Assembly (NCBI RefSeq): GCF_025165795.1
Contig: NZ_JAJAGO010000003.1
Location: 496,001-560,000 of the forward strand
Length of the DNA: 64,000 bases
From: Streptomyces gossypii
GTDB lineage: Bacteria > Actinomycetota > Actinomycetes > Streptomycetales > Streptomycetaceae
Reading direction: 5' to 3'
Of this stretch, positions 26,951 to 34,745 are shown piece by piece. The notes beneath the pieces were generated by a model, which saw only the letters and a list, made by a program, of their open reading frames with translations, made no database searches and had not been told where the DNA came from. Each line of letters starts with the position of its first letter. Position 1 is the first letter of the stretch. The translations under genes were made by a program, and so were the position numbers.

Positions 26951-27005
26951 GGACGTGACAGAGTCGAGGGGCATGGCCCGCTAGGGACGTGACAGAGTCG
27001 AGGGG
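26938..27005. repeat. 34-bp perfect tandem duplication at the 3' end of folE
   Basis: The 34 bases at 26938-26971 are repeated without a mismatch at 26972-27005, and a third partial start (CATGG) follows. The first unit includes the final Met-Ala-Arg-stop of folE. The second copy is non-coding and lies between folE and the convergent DUF742 gene. Confidence 0.95.
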
Positions 27006-27023
27006 CATGGGCCCGCTCGGCGG

Positions 27024-27386
27024 TCAGAGCCTGCGGAGGCCCGCGAGTACCTGCTGGAGGAGGTCGGTGTCGGGCAGCCGTCCGCCCGCACCGGCCGCGT
27101 CAGGCCGTGGATGGCGCGCGGTGATCCGCCCCGCCGCCAGCAGGTCGCTCAGAAGTATCCGCACGATGCCGACCGGCAGGTCCAGGTCGGAGGCCAGCTC
27201 CACCACCGCGGTGGGTGCGCGGCAGATCCGCAGGATGGCGGAGTGTTCGGACTGCATGCCCGGCGCCGGGTCGCACGCGCCGACGACGAGCGTCACGAGG
27301 TCGAACACCTGGGTGTCGGCGCGGCTGCGGCCACCGGTGAGGGTGTAGAGCCGGTCCGGGACTTCGTCACGGCCCGGCCTGGTCAT
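27024..27386 (-). CDS. DUF742 protein of a conservon (CvnC-like)
   Basis: 120 residues with the DUF742 pattern RLYTLTGGRSRADT, DLVTLVVG, HSAILRICRAPTAVVELASDLDLPVGIVRILLSDLLAAG. These winged-helix-like proteins occur in Streptomyces conservons, with a sensor-kinase-like CvnA, a roadblock CvnB and a Ras-like GTPase CvnD. Here CvnA is upstream, but no full roadblock gene or GTPase is present. A 55-codon ORF links the two by ATGA overlaps. The locus is therefore a partial conservon. Confidence 0.9.
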   Translation of the reverse strand: MTRPGRDEVPDRLYTLTGGRSRADTQVFDLVTLVVGACDPAPGMQSEHSAILRICRAPTAVVELASDLDLPVGIVRILLSDLLAAGRITARHPRPDAAGAGGRLPDTDLLQQVLAGLRRL

Positions 27387-27550
27387 CGTGGACCGCAGCT
27401 GTCGACCTGTCGGCGCGGGGTCGCGCGGAGGCGCTCGCCCAGCTCTTCCAGGAGCCCGTTCCCATGGCGGCCCTCGGAGTGGCCGGTCGTCCGGCGGAGC
27501 CTGAGACCGTCACGTAGGAGGAGGCGTGCGTACCGGGTGCCGGTGATCAT
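27383..27550 (-). CDS. Small ORF coupled at both ends inside the conservon, 55 aa
   Basis: The ATG (27550) overlaps the stop of the sensor-kinase gene as ATGA, and its TGA (27385-27383) overlaps the ATG of the DUF742 gene as ATGA. It therefore fills the gap exactly. The product is basic (many Arg) with a central GNGLLEELGERLRATPRRQ stretch. No roadblock/LC7 similarity was recognised, although this is where a roadblock gene would normally stand. It may be a remnant, a coupling ORF, or a real small protein. Confidence 0.5.
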   Translation of the reverse strand: MITGTRYARLLLRDGLRLRRTTGHSEGRHGNGLLEELGERLRATPRRQVDSCGPR

Positions 27551-29190
27551 TCAGCCCCCTCCTCCGGACGTGGACGGGCGGACGCGGGCGGGCCGCTGGG
27601 AGTGGACGGGGTGCCGCCCTGCCAGTCAGGCCCATCAGCCCCGTCCGGCCCGTCAACGCGTTCCCGTCCGGCGCGGCGGAAGCCGGCGAACCGTGCGCCC
27701 GACTCCTCGGGGGAGCGCGCCTCCCGCGGCTGAGCGGCGGGCGGGGTGGCCGGCGGACGCTGGGCGGCGGCCGGTTTCCGTACGGAGCGCCGCAGGGGCA
27801 GGCCGCTCTCCTCGTCCCGTACGGCGCCACCGTGCTCCGCCTGCGGCTCGTCCGCGCCCCTCGGGACGACGGGGACCTCCGGCGCGTCCTGCAGATCCTC
27901 TACGCCCCGCACGTCCAGGATGCCCTGCACGTCCCGCATGCGCTGCACGTGCCGGGGATGCCTCGGTTCCCGTACGGCGGCCGCTCTCGTCGGGGTGTCC
28001 GTGTCCGTGTCCGGGTGCGGATGGGTGATCAGCGCCTGCGGTATCCGCAGCAGGACGCCGGTGCCGCCGTGCGCGGACGGTCGGTAGGAGACCGTCAGGT
28101 CGTGTCTGCGGGCGAGCAGTCCCACCACGGTGAGCCCGAGCCGGGCGGCGGAGCGGGTGTCCGGTGCCACGGCACCTGAGTTGACCGCTTTCTGGGCGCG
28201 GCCGAGCGCCGCCTCGTCCATCAGCAGGCCGCCGTCCTCGACGGCGATGACCACACCGGAGGAGACCTCCTCCACATAGACATGGACCTCCGCTGTGGGC
28301 GGCGAGAACGTGGCCGCGTTGTCCAGCAGTTCGGCGAGTGCGTGCATGACACCCTCGGCCGAGTCCCCGTCGACTGCCGCGGTGCAGGTGGAGTGCAGCC
28401 GGACGCGCCGGTAGTCGTTGATCCGCCCCATCGCGCCGCGCAGGATGCTCTCCATCACGATGGGCTTGGCCCAGCGCCGTTCCGAGCGGGCGCCGGCGAG
28501 CACGGCGATGGAGTCGGCGAGCCGCCCGGTCTGTGCAGTGCGGTGGTCCAGCCGCAGCAGATCGCCCAGCACGTCGGCGTCGTCGTGCTGGTGCTCCATC
28601 TCCCGCAGGTCTGCGGCCATGCTGGTGGTGAGTGCCTGCGCCCGGCCCGCCGCGGTCGCGCAGGCGGCCATCGCCGTGGCCCGGGCGGTCTCGCTGCGGT
28701 GCAGCTCGGCGGCGAGCGTGCCGAGCACCCGTCGTTGCGCCGGGTCCGACGGTGCCGGGGATAAGCCGGCCAGCGCGGTGTCCGCCGAGGCTCCGCCACG
28801 CAGCCGCGTCACCAGGGCCGGTACGGTCTCTTCGGCGAACCGGAGCGTGCCGTCGCGGAGGGCGTCGGCCTCCGCGTGCTGGGCGGCGAGCAGGACGCGC
28901 AGGCGACGGCCGGCCAGGAGCTGCCAGGCGGCGAAGCCGACGGCGGCACAGAGCGCGAGCCCCGCCGCTCCGCTGCCCCAGGCGATTCCGGCCCTGGCCG
29001 ACTGCGGTGCCGCGTACACCGAGAGCAGGCAGGCGGGGGCGGTGACCAGCAGTGCGCAGAGTGCGGCGAGTGCGGTGCGGGGGCCGATGCCGGTTGGGCC
29101 ACCGTCGGCGCCGGTGATGGCGTGGGTGGGGGTGGGGGTGGGGGTGGGGGCTGGAACCGGGTCCGGGGACCGCGATGCGTCAGATGTCAT
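27547..29190 (-). CDS. Sensor-kinase-like ATP-binding membrane protein (CvnA-like)
   Basis: 547 residues. After a Pro-Thr repeat tail (about residues 10-25) there are two membrane helices (ALAALCALLVTAPACLLSVYA; GIAWGSGAAGLALCAAVGFAAW) with a short extracellular link and no extended nitrate-sensing domain. A helical dimer region (EMEHQHDDADVLGDLLRLDHRTAQTGRLADS) includes the family's H-x-x-x-x-x-x-L-x-x-LDH. An HATPase follows (VMHALAELLDNAATFSPP, VIAVEDGGLLMD, RLGLTVVGLLARRHDL, GGTGVLLRIP). The C-terminal 170 residues are disordered and Arg/Pro-rich. In conservons such proteins couple membrane sensing to a Ras-like GTPase; no GTPase is nearby here. Confidence 0.88.
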   Translation of the reverse strand: MTSDASRSPDPVPAPTPTPTPTHAITGADGGPTGIGPRTALAALCALLVTAPACLLSVYAAPQSARAGIAWGSGAAGLALCAAVGFAAWQLLAGRRLRVLLAAQHAEADALRDGTLRFAEETVPALVTRLRGGASADTALAGLSPAPSDPAQRRVLGTLAAELHRSETARATAMAACATAAGRAQALTTSMAADLREMEHQHDDADVLGDLLRLDHRTAQTGRLADSIAVLAGARSERRWAKPIVMESILRGAMGRINDYRRVRLHSTCTAAVDGDSAEGVMHALAELLDNAATFSPPTAEVHVYVEEVSSGVVIAVEDGGLLMDEAALGRAQKAVNSGAVAPDTRSAARLGLTVVGLLARRHDLTVSYRPSAHGGTGVLLRIPQALITHPHPDTDTDTPTRAAAVREPRHPRHVQRMRDVQGILDVRGVEDLQDAPEVPVVPRGADEPQAEHGGAVRDEESGLPLRRSVRKPAAAQRPPATPPAAQPREARSPEESGARFAGFRRAGRERVDGPDGADGPDWQGGTPSTPSGPPASARPRPEEGAE

Positions 29191-29375
29191 TTCTCACAGT
29201 CCTCATGCACAGGTCAGTTCCGGACGGCAAAAAACTCTGGCCAATACCGCATCAATATAGGCGAGTTGGCTGTGACGCAAGGGCGTCTCGGAGGGGAATG
29301 GCCTCCGAAAGTGGCTGACCGGGAGCGGAGGGTGACTCCGGCCACCCGACGGCTGGAGCCTGCCGGGTGGCAGGC

Positions 29376-29834
29376 TCAGCCTTCGATGTCCTCCTCGTCC
29401 GGTTCGTCCTCGCCCTCGACCAGCACCGGCGAGCCGTGGTGGGACCACACCTTCCAGCCGCCGTCCTCCGCCCTGCGGAAGACGTTGGTGGCCACCACCA
29501 GGCCGCCGACCAGTGGCCCCGCCGAGCCGTCCTCCTCAGCCGGGCCGCCGCTGAGGATGTTCTCCGTGCAGCTGACGAGCGCGGTGTCCCCGAGGACCGT
29601 GACCTCCACATCGGTGAGGAAGAACTGGATGTAGTCGGTGTTCGCCATGATCAGCGCGTAGGAGCGCATCACCTCGCCGCGCCCGGTGAGGACCGGCCAG
29701 CCGGGATGGACGACGCTGATCTCGTCGTCGAGCCACAGCTCCGCCAGGGCGTCGAGATCGCCGCGTTCCACCGCGTCGTAGAGCGCGGTGTTCGCCGCCT
29801 CGACGGCTTCGCCGTCCGCGGTCGCCCCGCTCAC
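29376..29834 (-). CDS. NTF2/SnoaL-like small protein
   Basis: 152 residues with the cone-shaped NTF2-like fold pattern: ANTALYDAVERGDLDALAELWLDDEISVVHPGWPVLTGRGEVMRSY at the start and WKVWSHHGSPV near the end; the tail is acidic. The GTG start overlaps the folP stop by 4 bases (GTGA), so it is translated with folP. Related 'nuclear transport factor 2 family' proteins sit beside folP in other Streptomyces. Enzymatic or accessory role unknown. Confidence 0.85.
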   Translation of the reverse strand: MSGATADGEAVEAANTALYDAVERGDLDALAELWLDDEISVVHPGWPVLTGRGEVMRSYALIMANTDYIQFFLTDVEVTVLGDTALVSCTENILSGGPAEEDGSAGPLVGGLVVATNVFRRAEDGGWKVWSHHGSPVLVEGEDEPDEEDIEG

Positions 29835-30691
29835 GCAGCGCCCTCGACGGCACGGGCGACGCGTACCGCGTCCGCGCTGGCGCGGACCTCGTGCACCCGG
29901 ACCGCCCAGGCGCCCTCACGGGCGGCCAGTGCGGTGACTGCGGCCGTGGCCGCGTCCCGCTCCCGGGCCGGGGGCGGGACGGTGGCCCCCTCGCCTGCGA
30001 GCACATCACCGAGGAACCGCTTACGGGAGGCCGCGACCAGGATCGGACGTCCCAGCTCGCCGCGCAGCCGGGACAGCGCGGCCACCAGTGCCAGATCGTG
30101 CTGGGCGCGCTTGGCGAAGCCGAGGCCCGGGTCGATGACGATCCGCTCCGGGGAGATGCCGCCGGAGACCGCATGATCCAGTGTTGCCCGCAGCTCCGCG
30201 ATCACCTCGGGGACGACCTCTCCGTACGCTGCTCGGTTGTTCATGTCGATCGACTGTCCGCGCCAGTGCATCACGACGAAGGGCACGTCGGCGGCTGCCA
30301 CCGCGCGGATCATGTCCGGGTCCGCCTGGCCGCCGCTCACGTCGTTGACCAGGACCGCGCCCGCCTCCACCGCCAGCTCGGCCACCGCGGCGCGCATGGT
30401 GTCGACGCTGACGCGCACGCCGTCCGCCGCCAGGCCGCGCACGACCGGCAGCACCCGGCGCAGCTCCTCCGCCTCGTCCACCCGCGCCGCGCCGGGCCGG
30501 GTGGACTCTCCTCCGACGTCGACGAGATCGGCGCCCTGGGCGACCAGATCCAGCCCGTGCTTGACGGCGGTCTCGACGTCGAACCACCGGCCTCCGTCGG
30601 AGAAGGAGTCGGGCGTGACGTTCACCACGCCCATGACCGCGCACCGGTCCAGCTCCGGCAGACCAGTCACCCGGCCACGCAAGGTCGTCAT
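29831..30691 (-). CDS. folP: Dihydropteroate synthase
   Basis: 286 residues. It joins p-aminobenzoate to dihydropterin pyrophosphate, the sulfonamide target step. Motifs: MGVVNVTPDSFSDGG, GADLVDVGGESTRPGA, VSVDTMRAAVAELAVEAGA, LVNDVSGGQAD, IVIDPGLGFAKRAQHDL, and the SRKRFLG pterin/phosphate loop. The ATG has no clear ribosome site and a -10-like TAGGCT lies 6 bases before it on the minus strand, so the transcript may be leaderless. folP faces away from folB and folK, whereas a single co-directional fol operon would be simpler. Confidence 0.96.
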   Translation of the reverse strand: MTTLRGRVTGLPELDRCAVMGVVNVTPDSFSDGGRWFDVETAVKHGLDLVAQGADLVDVGGESTRPGAARVDEAEELRRVLPVVRGLAADGVRVSVDTMRAAVAELAVEAGAVLVNDVSGGQADPDMIRAVAAADVPFVVMHWRGQSIDMNNRAAYGEVVPEVIAELRATLDHAVSGGISPERIVIDPGLGFAKRAQHDLALVAALSRLRGELGRPILVAASRKRFLGDVLAGEGATVPPPARERDAATAAVTALAAREGAWAVRVHEVRASADAVRVARAVEGAA

Positions 30692-30703
30692 GTCGCCAGC
30701 CTA

Positions 30704-30805
30704 GTGCTTCGCCGCACAGGTCCCGCGAGGGTCGGTGCGGCGTCGGATGGCCGTACCAGGCGTCACCAGGCGTCCACCCGCCGCAGGACCTGTGCGGCGA
30801 GGCAC
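30704..30805. repeat. 20-bp inverted repeat with 62-base spacer upstream of folP
   Basis: Arms at 30704-30723 and 30786-30805 match at 19 of 20 positions. The arm nearest folP overlaps the region between its -10-like hexamer and -35 position. The spacer holds a short direct repeat (CCAGGCGTC twice). The remaining intergenic sequence up to 31000 shows no gene. Confidence 0.8.
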
Positions 30806-31001
30806 CGAGTGGTGACCGCGGAGGGCGCAGCGGCGCATTCGCGCAGTGGCGCAGGAATGTGGTGCCGGTGCCGCGTGGTGCTCTCGTCCGGGAATGGTGG
30901 AGTGGCTCCAGGTGTCGAAGGGTAGAGGCCGGGAGCCGCGTGATCGCGCGTCGGTGTCCGGGCCGCGGACGCATACGGGCCGGACCCCCGCGGGCAGGGA
31001 C

Positions 31002-31023
31002 TGTCAGTGCCCGCAGGTAGATT
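31002..31023 (+). promoter_or_regulatory. PafBC/RecA-NDp-type promoter motif upstream of folB
   Basis: TGTCAGTG (31002-31009), exactly 8 bases, then TAGATT (31018-31023). This matches the tTGTCRgtg-N8-TAnnnT motif described for RecA-independent DNA-damage promoters in actinobacteria (later linked to PafBC). It is about 98 bases upstream of the folB start and oriented toward it. Confidence 0.55.
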
Positions 31024-31120
31024 CGACAGGTCAGCGTGCACCGTACGGTCCGCCGACCCGCCGACAGACAGACCGAAGAACCGGGATGACCGACCGGGAT
31101 TACCGACGGGAGTGATGCGC

Positions 31121-31480
31121 GTGGACCGCGTCGCACTGCGCGGACTGAGAGCCCGTGGGCATCACGGCGTGTTCGCGAGGGAACGTGAAGAGGGACAGAC
31201 GTTCATCGTCGACCTCGACCTGGGTCTGGACACCCGCCCCGCCGCCGCGAGCGACGATCTCTCGAAGACCGTCCACTACGGCATCGTGGCCGAGGAGGTC
31301 GTGGCCCTCGTCGAAGGTGAGCCCGTCGATCTGATCGAGACGCTCGCCGAGCGGATCGCCGAAGCCTGCCTCGCGCACGAGGCCGTCCGTGAGGTCGAGG
31401 TCGTCGTCCACAAGCCGGAGGCACCGGTCACCGTCCCCTTCGACGACGTGACCATCACTATCAAGCGGAGCCACGTATGA
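31121..31480 (+). CDS. folB: Dihydroneopterin aldolase
   Basis: 119 residues from GTG 31121, which has GGGAG 8 bases upstream; ATG 31115 is too close to that site. It cleaves dihydroneopterin to 6-hydroxymethyl-dihydropterin and glycolaldehyde. Family motifs are LRGLRARGHHGVFAREREEGQTFIVDLDLG (active-site Glu in REEGQ), KTVHYGIVAEEV and LIETLAERIAE, with VVHKPEAPV containing the conserved Lys. It overlaps folK by 4 bases (ATGA), so the two are translated together. Confidence 0.95.
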   Translation: MDRVALRGLRARGHHGVFAREREEGQTFIVDLDLGLDTRPAAASDDLSKTVHYGIVAEEVVALVEGEPVDLIETLAERIAEACLAHEAVREVEVVVHKPEAPVTVPFDDVTITIKRSHV

Positions 31481-32073
31481 CACCGAACAGCGACCCGACC
31501 GTGCAGCCGGTGCCCGCATCCGTGGTGCACCAGGTCGATGCGGCGGACACGACACTGAGCAATCCGCAGCGGGCAGTGATCGCGCTCGGCAGCAACCTCG
31601 GCAACCGCCTCGAGACCATGCAGAGCGCCGTCGACGCGCTGGCGGACACTCCCGGCCTGCGGGTCAAGGCGGTCTCCCCGGTGTACGAGACGGTGCCCTG
31701 GGGGGTCGAGCCGGGCAGCCAGCCCACCTACTTCAACGCGGTGGTGCTGATCAGGACGACACTGCCGCCCTCCTCGCTGCTGGAGCGCGGGCAGGCGATC
31801 GAGGAGGCCCTGGAGCGGGTGCGCGACGAGAAATGGGCCGCGCGCACCATCGACGTCGACATCGTGGCGTACCAGGACGTCGTCTCCGATGATCCGGTCC
31901 TCACGCTGCCGCATCCGCGTGCGCACGAGCGGGCTTTCGTGCTCGCCCCGTGGTTCGACATCGAGCCCGCGGCCGAGGTGCCGGGCCGAGGCGCGGTGGC
32001 CGACCTGCTGACCGCGGTGGGCAGAGAAGACGTCTCGCCGCGTGCCGACCTGGAACTGAGCCTGCCCGACTGA
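31477..32073 (+). CDS. folK: 6-hydroxymethyl-dihydropterin pyrophosphokinase
   Basis: 198 residues, ATG inside the folB stop overlap. Transfers pyrophosphate from ATP to make the folP substrate. HPPK motifs: IALGSNLGNRLETMQ, VYETVPWGV, FNAVVLIRT, and RTIDVDIVAYQD with the two metal-binding Asp, then LPHPRAHERAFVLAPW. The first ~30 residues are a non-conserved extension. It is followed 12 bases later by the DUF3180 gene. Confidence 0.95.
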   Translation: MTPNSDPTVQPVPASVVHQVDAADTTLSNPQRAVIALGSNLGNRLETMQSAVDALADTPGLRVKAVSPVYETVPWGVEPGSQPTYFNAVVLIRTTLPPSSLLERGQAIEEALERVRDEKWAARTIDVDIVAYQDVVSDDPVLTLPHPRAHERAFVLAPWFDIEPAAEVPGRGAVADLLTAVGREDVSPRADLELSLPD

Positions 32074-32085
32074 CGTTGGTGACCT

Positions 32086-32574
32086 GTGAGACAACTGCGA
32101 ATCAGGACACTGGCGGGGCTCTTCGCCATCGCCGGGGTCCTCTCCTGGGCCGGCGCCCGGATGCTGGACGCGCTGGGCTCGCTGCCCAGCGTGCCGGTCG
32201 AGGCGCCCATCGTGCTGACGGCCATCGCCGCGGTGCTGCTCGCCACGGCGCTGTCGCTGCGTTCCCGGCTCAAGGCGCAGCGGGAGCGGCAGCCGGGCGC
32301 GAAGGGCGTCGATCCGATGATGGCCGCGCGTGCGGTGGTCTTCGCACAGGCGAGCGCGCTGGTGGCCGCCCTGGTGTCGGGCATGTACGGCGGCACAGGG
32401 GTCTTTCTGCTGCTCAGCGAGATCGATCTGCCAGCCCGTGGCGATCAGGCGCTGTACGCCGGGCTGTCGGTGGCGGCCGGTGTCGCGGTCTTGGCGGCGG
32501 CGGTCTATCTGGAACGCGTGTGCAAGCTTCCGGAGGACGAGGACGACGACAACCCGACGGCGACGCCCGCCTGA
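32086..32574 (+). CDS. DUF3180 membrane protein
   Basis: 162 residues from GTG 32086. Four membrane helices are evident (LAGLFAIAGVLSWAGARML; IVLTAIAAVLLATALSL; AVVFAQASALVAALVSGMYGG; LYAGLSVAAGVAVLAAAVYLE), with the conserved KGVDPMMAARAVVFAQASAL segment and an acidic cytoplasmic tail (KLPEDEDDD). It habitually follows folK in actinobacteria; function unknown. Its TGA stop is the first triplet of the MITE at 32572-32737, so insertion may have trimmed or replaced its original end. Confidence 0.88.
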   Translation: MRQLRIRTLAGLFAIAGVLSWAGARMLDALGSLPSVPVEAPIVLTAIAAVLLATALSLRSRLKAQRERQPGAKGVDPMMAARAVVFAQASALVAALVSGMYGGTGVFLLLSEIDLPARGDQALYAGLSVAAGVAVLAAAVYLERVCKLPEDEDDDNPTATPA

Positions 32575-32737
32575 GGGCTGTCCCGTAATCCCTGGCGGGC
32601 GGAGGACGACAGTTACGGCACCTCGCTGCGTTGCCGGGACGCCCGGACACGCCCAGTATGAGGACGCCCCTCCGCCTTGCGAAGCACCGCATCTGACGCC
32701 GCGCGCTGATCCACCAGGGGCTACGGGACAGCCCTCA
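32572..32737. mobile_element. 166-bp MITE-like element, copy 2 (inverted relative to copy 1)
   Basis: 24-bp terminal inverted repeats at 32572-32595 and 32714-32737 (two mismatches). The reverse complement of the interior matches the element at 7085-7250 over its whole length with few differences. The left terminus provides the stop codon of the DUF3180 gene. Both copies are flanked by C on the left and G on the right, but no convincing longer target duplication is visible. Confidence 0.85.
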
Positions 32738-32776
32738 GGGTCTGTCGTTCGGATCGTGCTGGATCGGTGAGCGGGG

Positions 32777-33973
32777 TCAGGCGGTGGGCTTCGCCGCCTC
32801 GGTGGGCACCTGGCCGGCCGTGCCGGTGACGTTCACGTCCTCGCCGATGGAGCGCCGCAGCGCCTCGTGCAGCCCCGCAGGGGTGAGGACGCCTTCGAAG
32901 CGGTCGCCGTCCAGGACGGCGATCCACCCCGCGTCGTGCTGGAGCATGGTGCTGAAGGCATGCTTGAGCGAGGAGCCCACGGCGAGCCACGCCTCCATCC
33001 GCCGTGCGTACCGCTGCACCGTCGCGTCCTTGTCCGGCGACGCCGCCTCTGAGCCCAGCGCCGACGGATCCAGCGTGTCGGCCGAAACCCAGCCGTGCAG
33101 CCCGCCCGCGGCGTCCAGCACGACGGCCCAGCGGGCGCCCTCGGCGCGCATGCGGTCCGCGGCGGTCTCCCGCAGGTCGTCTAGGCGGACGACCGGTGGC
33201 TGCTCCAGGTCGCTCCGCCGTACGGGCGTCACCGACAGCCGTTTCAGCCCTCGGTCCGCGCCCACGAAGTCCGCCACATAGGGGGTTTCCGGGGCGCCGA
33301 GGATCTTGGCGGGTGCGTCGAGCTGTTCGATGCGCCCGTGCCCGTACACGGCCATCCGGTCGCCGAGGCGTACCGCCTCCTCGATGTCGTGCGTGACGAA
33401 GAGCACGGTCTTGCGCACGGTCTCCTGGAGCTTCAGGAATTCGTTCTGCAGGTGCTCGCGCACGAGGGGGTCGACGGCGCCGAACGGCTCGTCCATCAGG
33501 AGGACGGGGGGATCGGCGGCGAGGGCGCGCGCCACGCCCACCCGCTGCCGCTGGCCGCCCGAGAGCTGGTCGGGGTAGCGGTCCCCGTGCGTGCCCGGAT
33601 CCAGCCCGACGAGTTCGAGCAGCTCCGCTGCCCGCGCGCGGGCCTGCGAGCGCCGCCAGCCCAGCAGGTGCGGGACGGTGGCGGTGTTGTCCAGGACGGT
33701 CTTGTGCGGAAACAGCCCGACCTGCTGGATGACATAGCCGATCCGGCGGCGCAGCTCGACCGGGTCGACGGTGGAGATGTCGGCCCCGTCCAGCAGGATG
33801 CGGCCATCGGTGGGCTCGATGAGCCGGTTCACCATTTTCATGGTCGTCGTCTTGCCGCATCCGGACGGACCCACGAGCGTGACCAGTTCGCCTTCCGCCA
33901 CTTGGAAGGAGAGATCGTTCACTGCCCAAGTGCCGTCGGGGTAGCGCTTGCTGACCTGTTCGAAACGAATCAC
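32777..33973 (-). CDS. Quaternary-amine ABC importer ATPase with CBS domain (OpuCA/ProV type)
   Basis: 398 residues. ATPase motifs: Walker A (GPSGCGKTT), Q-loop (GYVIQQVGLFPH), signature LSGGQRQRVGVARAL, Walker B (VLLMDEPFGAVDP) and H-loop (FVTHDIEEA). The C-terminal part (about 255-390) has CBS-like modules (VVRLDDLRETAADRMRAEGARWAVVLD, FSTMLQHDAGWIAVLDGDRFEGVLTP) that in OpuA/OpuC sense ionic strength. It is divergent from the permease and binding-protein genes, which is unusual because the four genes are normally one operon. Substrates are likely glycine betaine, choline or proline. Confidence 0.9.
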   Translation of the reverse strand: MIRFEQVSKRYPDGTWAVNDLSFQVAEGELVTLVGPSGCGKTTTMKMVNRLIEPTDGRILLDGADISTVDPVELRRRIGYVIQQVGLFPHKTVLDNTATVPHLLGWRRSQARARAAELLELVGLDPGTHGDRYPDQLSGGQRQRVGVARALAADPPVLLMDEPFGAVDPLVREHLQNEFLKLQETVRKTVLFVTHDIEEAVRLGDRMAVYGHGRIEQLDAPAKILGAPETPYVADFVGADRGLKRLSVTPVRRSDLEQPPVVRLDDLRETAADRMRAEGARWAVVLDAAGGLHGWVSADTLDPSALGSEAASPDKDATVQRYARRMEAWLAVGSSLKHAFSTMLQHDAGWIAVLDGDRFEGVLTPAGLHEALRRSIGEDVNVTGTAGQVPTEAAKPTA

Positions 33974-34042
33974 ACTTCATCATGACAGCTGTGTCGTGTG
34001 CAGCTCGGAAAAGGTCCCTGACTGCTATGGATGTGAGCGAGT

Positions 34043-34741
34043 GTGACCACGGCAGGCTGCATGGCGGCCAACGAGTGGATCTGCGGTGAGTACGTACGTT
34101 CCCGCCAGGAGGAGTTGTTCGACGCGACGCTGCAGCATGTGGGGATCGCCTTCTCGTCCGTGCTCCTCGGCCTGATCGCCGCGTTTCCGCTGGCCCTGGC
34201 CGCGCGCCGCTGGGGCGCGGGGCCGGTGCTGACGCTGACCACGGTGCTCTACACCGTGCCCTCGCTCGCGATGTTCGCGCTGCTGCTGCCTCTCTTCGGC
34301 ATCTCGGCGTCGGTCGTCGTCACCGGGCTGGTCCTCTACTCCCTGACCGTGCTGGTCCGCAACATACTGGCGGGCTTCGCCTCGGTGCCCGAGGAGGCGA
34401 GGGAGGCCGCGCGCGGCATGGGTTACGGGCCGCGCCAGCTGCTGCTGGGCGTGGAGCTGCCGCTGATGGTGCCTGCCCTGATGGCGGGCGTGCGCATCGC
34501 CACGGTGTCGGCCATCTCGCTGACCACGGTCGGTGCCATCGTCGGTTACGGCGGGCTGGGCAATCTGATCTACAGCGGCATGGAGGGCTTCTTCAAGGCG
34601 GAGGTGCTCACCGCCTCGGCGGTCTGCGTGCTGCTCGCCGTACTGGCGGACGTCCTGCTGCTCGGGCTCCAGCGGCTGCTGACACCATGGGCCCGGCACC
34701 GGACACGAGCCGCCCGGGTGCGGCCGGGAAAGGCGGGTTGA
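34043..34741 (+). CDS. Quaternary-amine ABC importer permease 1 (OpuCB type)
   Basis: 232 residues as drawn from GTG 34043; ATG 34061 would give 226 and neither has a strong ribosome site. Five to six membrane helices and the permease EAA loop: PEEAREAARGMGYGPRQLLLGVELPLMVPALMAGVRIATV. The family residue pattern VPSLAMFALLLPLFGI is typical of ProW/OpuC permeases. It is the first gene of a three-gene run with a second permease and a binding lipoprotein. Confidence 0.9.
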   Translation: MTTAGCMAANEWICGEYVRSRQEELFDATLQHVGIAFSSVLLGLIAAFPLALAARRWGAGPVLTLTTVLYTVPSLAMFALLLPLFGISASVVVTGLVLYSLTVLVRNILAGFASVPEEAREAARGMGYGPRQLLLGVELPLMVPALMAGVRIATVSAISLTTVGAIVGYGGLGNLIYSGMEGFFKAEVLTASAVCVLLAVLADVLLLGLQRLLTPWARHRTRAARVRPGKAG

Positions 34742-34745
34742 GCCG

